Assembly: GCA_021772985.1 (NCBI GenBank)
Contig: JAJFKX010000006.1
Coordinates: forward strand, 124,001 to 188,000
From: Gammaproteobacteria bacterium
GTDB lineage: Bacteria > Pseudomonadota > Gammaproteobacteria > Xanthomonadales > Wenzhouxiangellaceae
Direction of reading: 5' to 3'
Length of the DNA: 64,000 bases
Part shown: positions 29,821 to 39,000 of the stretch, piece after piece
How positions within the stretch are numbered: position 1 is the stretch's first letter
Layout of the letters: every line of letters begins with the position of its first letter
Position numbers and translations under genes: made by a program
Notes under the pieces: generated by a model
What the model was told of the DNA's origin: nothing
Database searches by the model: none
Seen by the model: the letters and a program-made list of their open reading frames with translations, nothing else

Positions 29821-31218
29821 TTACAAAACACTGGAAGCAAAATCCGCCAGCCGTGAGCGCTCACCTCGTTGCAAGGTCACATGTCCGCTGAAAGCCCAAT
29901 CCTGAAATCTATCAACCGCAAAGGTCAATCCGGAAGTGGTCTCAGTGAGATACGGCGTATCAATTTGTTCCACATTGCCCAAACAAACCATTTTGGTGCC
30001 TGGGCCTGCCCGTGTAAGTAAGGTTTTCATCTGCTTGGGCGTCAGGTTCTGGGCCTCATCAAGAATCACATAACGGTTAAGGAAGGTGCGCCCACGCATA
30101 AAGTTTAAAGAGCGGATTTTGATGCGGTTGGCCAACAAATCATTGGTGGCCTGGCGAGCCCAGTCGCCACCTTCCTTGGGATTGGTTAATACTTCCAAAT
30201 TATCAGTGAGAGCGCCCATCCAGGGTGTCATTTTTTCTTCTTCTGTACCGGGCAGATAGCCGATTTCATCACCAACTGAGACTGTGGCACGGGTCATGAT
30301 TATTTCACTGAAACGTTTGTGATCCAGGGTTTGGGCCAAGCCTGCCGCCAATGTCAGCAGGGTTTTGCCGGTACCGGCAGTGCCCATCAGCGTAACAAAA
30401 TCAATATCCGGGTCGAGCAACAGATTCAGTGCAAAATTCTGCTGAATATTACGCGCTTGAATTCCCCAGACTGCATGATGATCGCTACGAAAATCCCCGG
30501 CCAGCCGAAAACTGAAGGTATCGTTAGAAACGTCTTTTATGATGGCCTCCAGGCCATTGCTGCCGCCGATCTTCAAGCACTGGTTGGGGAACCAGATATC
30601 ATCCGGTTGGCGTTTGCAGCGGTACCAGGTTTCACCGGATTCACTGCTCCACGAGTCAACTTCAGTGTATTTTTCCCAAAACTCTTCTCCGAATTCACTG
30701 AATCCGCGATACAGCAAATTCAAATCATCCAGGGCTTTGTCATTTTGGTAATCTTCGGCAGGCAGGCGGTTGATGACCGCCTTGATACGCAAATTAATAT
30801 CTTTGGAAACCAGTATCACCTGACGTTCCGGCGATTTTTCCTGCAGCTGCAAAAGCGTATGTAGAATCTGATTATCTGCCAGTGCACCATTGGCTTGTGG
30901 TTTGTTTTTTGGCTCCGGCATTTCGGCCTGGAAAAACAGACGCCCTGTGCCGGTAGATAATTCCAGCCCATCTTGTTGTTGTAGAGACAAGCCCTTACCA
31001 ATATCGTGTTCTTTTTCACGAGCCATAAGCTCGCCGATAAAACGACTGACCTGGCGGACATTGCGGGCTACTTCAGACAAGCCTTTTTTAGCGGCATCCA
31101 ATTCTTCCAGAACCACCATCGGTATGAACACATCGTGTTCTTCAAAGCGAAAAAGCGCGGTTGGGTCGTGCATTAATACATTGGTATCAAGTACATATAA
31201 ACGTGTCTGTTGTGGCAT
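29821..31218 (-). CDS. PhoH family ATPase with N-terminal PIN domain
   Basis: VLDTNVLMHDP; LMGTAGTGKTLLTLAAGLAQ; VILDEAQNLTPKQMKTLLTRAGPGTKMV. Confidence 0.92.
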   Translation of the reverse strand: MPQQTRLYVLDTNVLMHDPTALFRFEEHDVFIPMVVLEELDAAKKGLSEVARNVRQVSRFIGELMAREKEHDIGKGLSLQQQDGLELSTGTGRLFFQAEMPEPKNKPQANGALADNQILHTLLQLQEKSPERQVILVSKDINLRIKAVINRLPAEDYQNDKALDDLNLLYRGFSEFGEEFWEKYTEVDSWSSESGETWYRCKRQPDDIWFPNQCLKIGGSNGLEAIIKDVSNDTFSFRLAGDFRSDHHAVWGIQARNIQQNFALNLLLDPDIDFVTLMGTAGTGKTLLTLAAGLAQTLDHKRFSEIIMTRATVSVGDEIGYLPGTEEEKMTPWMGALTDNLEVLTNPKEGGDWARQATNDLLANRIKIRSLNFMRGRTFLNRYVILDEAQNLTPKQMKTLLTRAGPGTKMVCLGNVEQIDTPYLTETTSGLTFAVDRFQDWAFSGHVTLQRGERSRLADFASSVL

Positions 31219-31259
31219 ACAGCGACCGTCGGTTGAGATGGTTGATCAGGAAAGGTGGT

Positions 31260-31721
31260 TTATAAAGTCTGTGCTGCAGCCAGTACTTCTTCAACATGCC
31301 CCGGGACTTTTACTTTGCGCCATTCCTGGCGTAATGTTCCTTTAGCATCGATCAAAAATGTGCTGCGCTCGATGCCCAGGTATTTTTTGCCGTACATGTT
31401 TTTTTCCTTGATGACATCAAAGTATTGGCACAGTTGTTCGTCGCTATCGGCCAGCAGGTCGAAAGGCAGGTCATATTTGTTACGGAATTTGTCATGGCTT
31501 TTCAAATCATCGCGTGACACACCGACAATTGCTGTATTGGCTTTTTCGAAACTGCTGAGATGGTCACGAAAACCCTGGCTCTCGGTAGTGCAACCGGGGG
31601 TATCGTCCTTAGGATAAAAATAGATAACCAGATTGCGGCCAGTAAAATCTTCAATGCCTAATGTTTGACTACCAGTTGCCGCAATGGCGATATGCTTGAG
31701 TTTGTCTCCTACGGACGGCAT
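31260..31721 (-). CDS. bcp: Thioredoxin-dependent peroxiredoxin (Bcp)
   Basis: VIYFYPKDDTPGCTTESQGFRD. Confidence 0.93.
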   Translation of the reverse strand: MPSVGDKLKHIAIAATGSQTLGIEDFTGRNLVIYFYPKDDTPGCTTESQGFRDHLSSFEKANTAIVGVSRDDLKSHDKFRNKYDLPFDLLADSDEQLCQYFDVIKEKNMYGKKYLGIERSTFLIDAKGTLRQEWRKVKVPGHVEEVLAAAQTL

Positions 31722-31818
31722 CTAATTACTCCAGTGATAAATTGATTAAGATTTTTATATATTGCCACAAGCACCAGGACCATTAAGTAGAGTGCGGCAA
31801 TACTTTGTTATAGGGTGC

Positions 31819-31854
31819 AGCATACTTGCGACACAACAATGTCGCAAGTATGCT
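31819..31854. repeat. Perfect 14-bp inverted repeat with 8-nt loop upstream of dapA
   Basis: AGCATACTTGCGAC-ACAACAAT-GTCGCAAGTATGCT. Confidence 0.8.
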
Positions 31855-31925
31855 CGCGGAACATTTTCGGAATGTGCATCATTGAATCATTCCTTTACAT
31901 CATTTCCTCTAAAATGCAGGCGAGT

Positions 31926-32831
31926 ATGAGAGTATGCAAGCACATTCAGGGTAGTATTGCGGCGTTGGTGACGCCGATGAAACCTTCAGGTAGCCTTGAC
32001 CAGGATGCGTGGGAGCGGTTGTTGGAGTGGCATATCAACAGCGGCACAGATGGTGTGGTAGTTGGGGGCACCACAGGTGAGTCTGGTTGTCTGAAAAATA
32101 ACGAATTCCAACAATTAGCCGAACATGCAGTAAAACAGTTTGGTAAGCATGGCTCAGTGATTATGGGGGTAGGCAGTCCATCCACTGCGAAATCCATCAG
32201 GCTGGCACAGATTGCCGAACAATGTGCCGCAGATGCTGTATTGGCAGTAACCCCTTATTACAATCGACCGCCTCAGGCCGCTTTAATTGTGCATTATCAT
32301 GAATTGGCTGAGGCAAGTGAATTGCCTGTCATTGTTTATAATGTACCTGGTAGAACTGGTATTGACCTGCTACCAGAGACTTTTGCAGTGATCAAGCAAC
32401 ATCACAATATTATCGGGCTGAAAGAAGCCAATGCCGAGCCCGGACGTTTGCATGCATTGCTGAACCAGGCGGGCAGGCCTGTGTCTATTCTGAGTGGAGA
32501 TGATGCAACGGCTTGTGCCAGCTTGCAGCAGGGTGCCCAGGGAGTGATATCGGTGGCGGCCAATGTAGTCCCGAGAACTTTTGCCAAAATGTGTTCGCTG
32601 GCACATAAAGGAATGACTGGCGATGCTGATCAATTGGATAATAATTTACAATCGCTCTACGACTTTTTGGGTTGTTGCAGCAATCCGATACCGGCAAAAT
32701 GGTATCTTAACCGGTTGGGGCTGATTCAAAACGGCATTCGTTTGCCGCTGATATGGTTACCGGCAGAATTAGAACAACATGCAGAACAGATTTATGAGCA
32801 ATATCAAAACCTCGAAAGCACTCATTCATAA
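31926..32831 (+). CDS. dapA: 4-hydroxy-tetrahydrodipicolinate synthase
   Basis: GSIAALVTPM, GGTTGESGCL, VYNVPGRTG; start at MRVCKHIQG. Confidence 0.93.
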   Translation: MRVCKHIQGSIAALVTPMKPSGSLDQDAWERLLEWHINSGTDGVVVGGTTGESGCLKNNEFQQLAEHAVKQFGKHGSVIMGVGSPSTAKSIRLAQIAEQCAADAVLAVTPYYNRPPQAALIVHYHELAEASELPVIVYNVPGRTGIDLLPETFAVIKQHHNIIGLKEANAEPGRLHALLNQAGRPVSILSGDDATACASLQQGAQGVISVAANVVPRTFAKMCSLAHKGMTGDADQLDNNLQSLYDFLGCCSNPIPAKWYLNRLGLIQNGIRLPLIWLPAELEQHAEQIYEQYQNLESTHS

Positions 32832-33456
32832 CAACCATGCCCGGCAGTGGCTGGTCATTCTAATAACTGGGCTGCTGCTTACAGCATGTGGAGGCAATGT
32901 TGGTGGTGTCTATGTGGAAAGCCGGGAAGCGCCGCCACTAAGAGTGCCGGAAAAGCTGGATCGCCCCAGTAACGAAGCAGCATTGATTATTCCAGGTGTA
33001 GCTGCACCAGAGCTGGCCGGGTTACGTGATGATGCGGTACCACCCAAGGTATTGACCAGTGAAGAAGCTGCCTTATCGAGTACCCGGGTAGGTTTTGGTG
33101 AAGGCGCATTATTCTTATTGGTCGAAGATCGCGTCGAAAGTGTTTATCGGCGCCTGGGTTTTACCCTGAACCGTTCTGGTTTGTCTTTACAAGAGCGCAA
33201 ACCAGATAGTCACGCATATGTATTCTTATATCGCCAGCCGCCACCGAGCAGGGCCAAAAAGGGCTTCTGGCGGACTTTGGCATTTTGGAAGAGCGCAGAA
33301 TGGGAAGACTATTCAGGCCATTATGAGGTTCGTCTGGTAGCTGATGACGATAATCCACTGCATACCCGTGTCTATCTATACGATGCAAATGGCAAAGCTG
33401 CCCAGCCGGCGCCAGTAGAGCAGTTGTTGGGTATTGTCCAGGAAAGGCTGGGCTAA
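32791..33456 (+). CDS. bamC: Outer membrane protein assembly factor BamC-like lipoprotein (short)
   Basis: Lipobox LLLTACGG; VEDRVESVYRRLGFTLNRSGLSLQERKP; position after dapA. Confidence 0.8.
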   Translation, partial: FMSNIKTSKALIHNNHARQWLVILITGLLLTACGGNVGGVYVESREAPPLRVPEKLDRPSNEAALIIPGVAAPELAGLRDDAVPPKVLTSEEAALSSTRVGFGEGALFLLVEDRVESVYRRLGFTLNRSGLSLQERKPDSHAYVFLYRQPPPSRAKKGFWRTLAFWKSAEWEDYSGHYEVRLVADDDNPLHTRVYLYDANGKAAQPAPVEQLLGIVQERLG

Positions 33457-33616
33457 CAGTCTGTCGGACTTAGGATGATTCTGCTGCGGCAAAGCTGGAT
33501 TTGGCCAGTTTTCCTATATTTAATCGTTAAATAACGCGTTATTCGCGTCATAAATACGCAAAAACTGACTCAAACCGGGTTTTCCCTCGCGACGAACACC
33601 TAAGTCCGACAGACTG
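33457..33616. mobile_element. MITE-like element with perfect 18-bp terminal inverted repeats
   Basis: CAGTCTGTCGGACTTAGG at 33457-33474 and its exact reverse complement at 33599-33616; no ORF; flanks CTAA / CTAG. Confidence 0.7.
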
Positions 33617-33895
33617 CTAGCACGAACTGTGCCCCAAAATAGCAGCGCCTAGCGCGCTGAGTGCACCCATTGAGCTGATATTGCTGGTAGCTGATGCAAT
33701 CAGTGAGCTGGATAATGGGATAAAATTCAGCCAATTTATACTAAAGTTGTAAGAAAATCGCTAGATGGTTTGTAGGAAATCAGCTCGACGTGTATTTTGC
33801 TATTGCAAAAGCCGCACAACTATAGCCTAATCAACCCCGACACCAAGAACCTAGCGTTCAATAACAATAAAGTCATGTTTAAGTAGAGTTAGAGA

Positions 33896-33925
33896 GCTTG
33901 CACGGAGGTGCAAGCGCTTTTTTTT
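33896..33925 (+). terminator. Strong Rho-independent terminator without an obvious upstream gene
   Basis: GCTTGCAC-GGAG-GTGCAAGC followed by GC and T8. Confidence 0.8.
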
Positions 33926-34016
33926 GGTAACAGGCTGACGGCTGTTCAAGGGATGTACGTATCGGGGCTCAATAAGATTAAGGTAAACGTAAATACTTGG
34001 TATTATTCGTTTGGCT

Positions 34017-34639
34017 GTGGTCGCTGCAGCACTGTTTTTCTGTCACTGAGTTTCTGCGCAGTATTTCCCTGAAACCGATGTCCCATTGGATATTCAACAG
34101 CAATTGGCCGCGCAAGTAGAACCCGAATATGGCTATGTGGATATTCTTGCATTAACCGATTTGGTCATTGAATGGCGATTGTCGCAACCATTGGGCAATT
34201 CCGATGCTGAGGAAACCGGCGCTGGTGATTATGCAGGTCCGTCGGGCACCTGCATTTTGCCCAATGATGGGGCTGATCCAGAATTGATGCCCATCCGCAA
34301 TCTTCAAGTTGTTACCAAAACAATGGTCAAGCCCGGCCTAGCTTTAAAGTTAAATGGAACAAGCCGCATAAACTGCCCCCACATTTACGCGATCTGTATG
34401 AGTTATCGCACTATCAAGCCCATTTAACCAGTATCGCTGAGGGCACGTATGAGTTGTTTGAAGTGCATAAACGTCAGAATGGCAACGGCAGGCCCAAGTT
34501 ACAGACCAGTATTAAATTCTATCGCAAAGCATCGGGTGATTATGAGGTAGCGGTCAGGCCGATATATCTACCCGTTACCCAAACCGCTCAAGCCAGCGAA
34601 TCTAATATCAAAAAGGACTACCTTGAGTTGGTAGGTTAG
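34017..34639 (+). pseudogene. Decayed gene for a probable secreted protein
   Basis: Signal-peptide-like VVAAALFFCH*VSAQYFPETDVPLDIQQQ with in-frame TGA at 34047-34049, continuing PEYGYVDILALTDLVIEWRL, then frameshift to PPHLRDLYELSHYQAHLTSIAEGTYELFEVHKRQNGNGRPKLQTSIKFYRK. Confidence 0.55.
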
Positions 34640-34841
34640 TGTGGCAGGGCCATGTGGGATTTCAAGGTTGAGTCGGTATAATGATACGGGTCCCGAATCA
34701 TTGCTCCCAGTGAGTAAGACATCACAATAAGTTGGCCACTCTTGATGCCATAAATCTGTGTGACTGGGTTGAATCAAAGGCTAAGCGCTCCCACAAAACT
34801 GGCTGTACCTAGGGCCGGGCTTTGGAATTTTCGCTAGCTGC

Positions 34842-35566
34842 ATAGTATCCAGTCGACCCCATGGTCATCATGCAATCCAAATTACGTTTGCACTGACTGG
34901 CGAATGTAACATCAAGGGCGAGACTCAACGGAATTGGAGCACCGGGGCTGGATTTGTTGTTCTGCCAGGCTGATCCTACAGCGCACAGATTCCTGGCAGC
35001 TTTGTCACCTTTTTATCGATGTAAACCACGCTAGTTACCGGAAGCACTTGGTTGTCATCCGTAAGTAAAACATTAGCGGCATTCGCTTAGTTGAGGCTGG
35101 CTCGACATTTCTCCAGAAACTGGCCTCGATTCATCGGGGCAAGTCAGATTGTTGCGCCGCAAAGTTATCTTTGGAAGGTGCGCTTGAGTTTTTGTGTCAA
35201 TCCGGCACTGGCGAATGCGCCGCAATTGATCGGCGCATTGGAAGTATTGCCAACTATATTAATGAGTGTTTGCCTGCGTAAATTAGAATCGATGACGTGG
35301 CTGCTGCAGTTAACCTTTCTTCTAGCAGAACGATGGCCCTTTTTCGCCGAGATACTGGAACTTCAATTCGAAAGTTCATTCTCTGGCGTCGTTTAAAAAT
35401 GGCGCTGATGACAATCGCCAACGGCTTCTCAGATCTATCCCACATATCCCGAACTTTTACAAAATGTTCGGATTCAGTGCCCCTGGAATCCTCACTGGTG
35501 CCAATTGAACTCACTTCGTTATTTGCGACCACAATGAGAGCTTGGCTGCATGAACTGATCAAATAA
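34842..35566 (+). pseudogene. Decayed AraC-family transcriptional regulator
   Basis: N-terminal cupin-like PHGHHAIQITFALTGECNIKGETQRNWSTGAGFVVLPG* in one frame; in another, DRRIGSIANYINECLPA*IRIDDVAAAVNLSSSRTMALFRRDTGTSIRKFILWRRLKMAL, an AraC HTH; stops and a frameshift. Confidence 0.7.
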
Positions 35567-36043
35567 CTCCAGACGCATTCTTGGGGTGCTATGCTGCGAT
35601 CAATAGCGGTTTTCAAGCTTCAAAATTTAATGCTGCCCATTCGGGACGGTTCCCCGCAGCCACTGAATTGCGGGTTGGCTCAAACTCAGTTCGTTTTTAC
35701 AAGCCAGCAGATGTAATTCCTTGTTATAGTTTTGACATGACAAAACGAGGCCAAGCGTGAGCAGTCAAACCAGTTCATATCGGGGGGGGCACAGGCCAAA
35801 TGGTTTAAAAGGGCCTCCTTTTCGACGATGCCACCGGTGTAGTTCAATAAGCAAGCCCCCATCGAGACATCGGCAGTTCGCGTCAAACAAAAACTTCAGC
35901 GCACCCGGTCTGTTCGACGAAGGATCCTGCGAATTGGCAGTGGTCCAGTTGCACGGCGGAGCGGGGGGCAGCGATCACCAATTTGACTTGCTTAAGTCAC
36001 TCCACCAGCTGACTACCGCAGATCAACCCCGAGGAAAGAGAAG

Positions 36044-39000
36044 ATGATTAAAGCGATCAAGGCTCATTTTTGGCTTCTAGTATTACTGACTCAATCAGGC
36101 CTTGCGTTTGGCAGTCAAGAGCTAGGCTCTTTGAAAATCGAGATAGAAGGTGGAGTATACGGGGACGGATCGGTTTATGATTTCGGCACACAATTGTTAG
36201 TGCCTGAACTTCCCTCTCCAAATGCAGAAATCATTGTCAAATTAATCAACACCGGAAGAACGGCTGTTAGTGGCACGGTGGCGGGAATTGACCCGGACCA
36301 GTCCTGGTATGCGGGATCTCGAGGTGGAAGATGTCAACGCCTTAATCAATGGTGTATCAGCAACACGAATTACTCGATCAAGCCCGGAAAGTTTGTTACG
36401 CGCACTTTTGGATATGAACGGGCAATCGTAGGCGGTGCTGAAATTGCGCTTTCATTTTCTGGTGACGCTCAAGGTCTCAAGACTGTAACTTTCAACCGTG
36501 AAGTTGCCCTCAGAGAGGGTTCCACGATCTTGTCCAAATGCCCTTCAGGTGATTGTGGTAGCACGATCGTGTCACCAACAAATTCAGGAACTGGTGGAGA
36601 TGGTGTGCTCGGGGGCGAAGAGCGAGGGACGACAAACCCCTACAGCTACGGTATGGGCTCAATTGACAATATCAATACGCTCAATGGCAATCTCGTAGCG
36701 AGTATTCCTATTGGTCGATCCTACTCGGTGGGACCAACTCTGAGTTACCAAGTGACCTTGACCTACAACGCCAAGGCCTGGGATTCAGTACCAATAGATG
36801 TGGGAGGCTTGAGTTACGCTATGGCTGTCCCTCATGCCACAACCAATGCGGGCTTGGGGTGGCAAGTAACGATGGGTGAACTTTATCCAAACCGCGCAAC
36901 AATTGATGATCCAGCTACACCGAATGGTGTATTTAGCACTTGGCCTAATACGAGCTATAACCCCTATCACGCTTGGTTGTACATTGCACCAGATGGATCC
37001 AGACATTTTTTGTATGAAGATGTAGATGACGAGAGCCTTTATCACCACACGAAAAATGGTACCAATATAAGAATGATGAAAGACCCAAGCTCACCGAGCT
37101 TTCGTTACATCTATTTTCCAGATGGTACGAGGCATACTTTTCTTCGAATTGAAAGCCCATCGTTAAAACTTTCAAATGACTGCGGTGCGTCAGAGTGTTG
37201 GATTCTCATCAAAATGGAAGACCGTACAGGCAATTGGGTGGATATTTCATATGGTGAATTTCACTGGTCCATAACAGACAGTGACGGACGGCTACATGAG
37301 GTGAAGTTTTTTGAAAATGGTGAGGAAGCAGGTGGAGAACCTCATGATCCCGATAGCTTGGAATGGGGCGATTTGTTTCAACTCGTAAGGCACGTGATAT
37401 TCAATCGCTGGCAACCTGAAGAAGAATATAATTGGTTAGTCTATGATCATGAACAAATCGTTCGTGGATGCCCGACAACCCAGGGTTCGACTGCTGCGAT
37501 AAATGACCAGATTATGGGTTTGTCGGTACCTATTCTGAAATCTCTAAAGGGTCCCGAACATGCGACGGCCGGAATTTACGAGTTCGTTCACAATATAAAT
37601 AATGGTTCCAATATTACAGGTAGTACACAGTGCGATAAAACTGCAGGAACGCTAAGTGAAGTGAAGTTTCCCACGGGAAGGCAAATCGAATACACCTATG
37701 ATGATATTTACAAAATGCCAACCAACTGTAGTACAAGTGCAACGCAAGGGTTTCCTTACAGCAGACATACCGGAGTTACGAGCAGAATCGTAAAAGCAAA
37801 GAACGGCTCAACTGTAGGGTATAGTGATTTTTCATCCGTGCTCGAAGAGCGAAAAAGCCCGGCGCACGACGCGGGCCCGAGTTGTAATCGGCACAACATT
37901 GTTAAAACTTCCGTCATGAATCGAGCGCACGATGATGGTAAGGCCATCATGAGTGTTTTCTACCACAATGTGACTCGCTATGACCAGGAAGTACCGGCAA
38001 CCGGTAATTGGCGAAATGAATATCATGGTTTGCCAGTGACGAAAAACGAATCTCTTGCACGAACAGATGGTTTAGGAAATTTGTATCTTTCCACTGAGAC
38101 TTGGGAATGCCCTGATGAAAATCCAAGCAATTGCGGTCGAGACGAAACGACTATCAACGGCGGCACGCTCCTTACTCAGAATTTCCAATCAAACATCGTC
38201 AAGCGTAACTCTTTTTGGGATGGGTGGGCGTGTGCGGGAGAAAATGGACAATTGTTTGGACCATTGAGCAGGAATGGCGAGCGTTGTGTTTCGGATTATT
38301 CCAAAATCAAACACTCTGTTGCGATTACCTATGGTGACAGCGGTGAAACATCAACTTCAAGACACTTCTCAGGTTACAAAGATATCGGGGTATTTGAGAC
38401 AGGGACAAACTCTTCCTATATCAACGATCCAACAAATGGGCAATCCAGTGATGTTCAAGTGGGGTATGTTTATGGGGAGTACGTCACTGGGATTTCTATG
38501 CACGGGTCAGATGCTGGGATATTCACTCAGGAAAGAAACTATGAAACCTTCCCCACAAGTGGACCTGAAATTTTGGATTTAATAAGTTTCAGATATACCA
38601 GTTACGGGGATGGTACTGGAAATGGCGCCTTTATTTGGCCGGAGGTCTACCCGACTTTAACGGAATACGATTTCAATCCGGGCACAGGTTTCCTAAACTG
38701 TGTAAGGATTCGCAAAACCCCAAACACTCCCACGGGATTTCCCTGGGGTGATAGAAACTCTAGAGACCTCGTTCGTGAGTACACACCAAATCCAGCGGGC
38801 TTCGTTGCAGAAGTAGAATTTTACGGTGGTGATGCTTTAGGGAGTGGTGTGAGTACCAGTTCTGTTTGTACCAGCACTAACAATGCCGAATACAAACTTG
38901 GTTACTCCTACGCGCATAGTGTTAATGATAAGGCGTGGTATATCGATGCAAGCGGAAATCAGTCTGGGGCCTACCTCAAGAATCTATCAATCAATCTGCA

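Noticed and set aside
30319-30864. 181-aa plus-strand ORF opposite phoH
   Set aside because: Entirely antisense to a well-conserved PIN-PhoH gene
34017-34639. Possible filamentous-phage Zot-like C-terminus (PPHLRDLYELS...)
   Set aside because: Only superficial resemblance; no Walker motifs or neighbouring phage genes
35091-35396. 101-aa plus-strand ORF as a real gene
   Set aside because: The neighbouring frame encodes AraC-like sequence interrupted by stops; this ORF is an off-frame reading of that pseudogene
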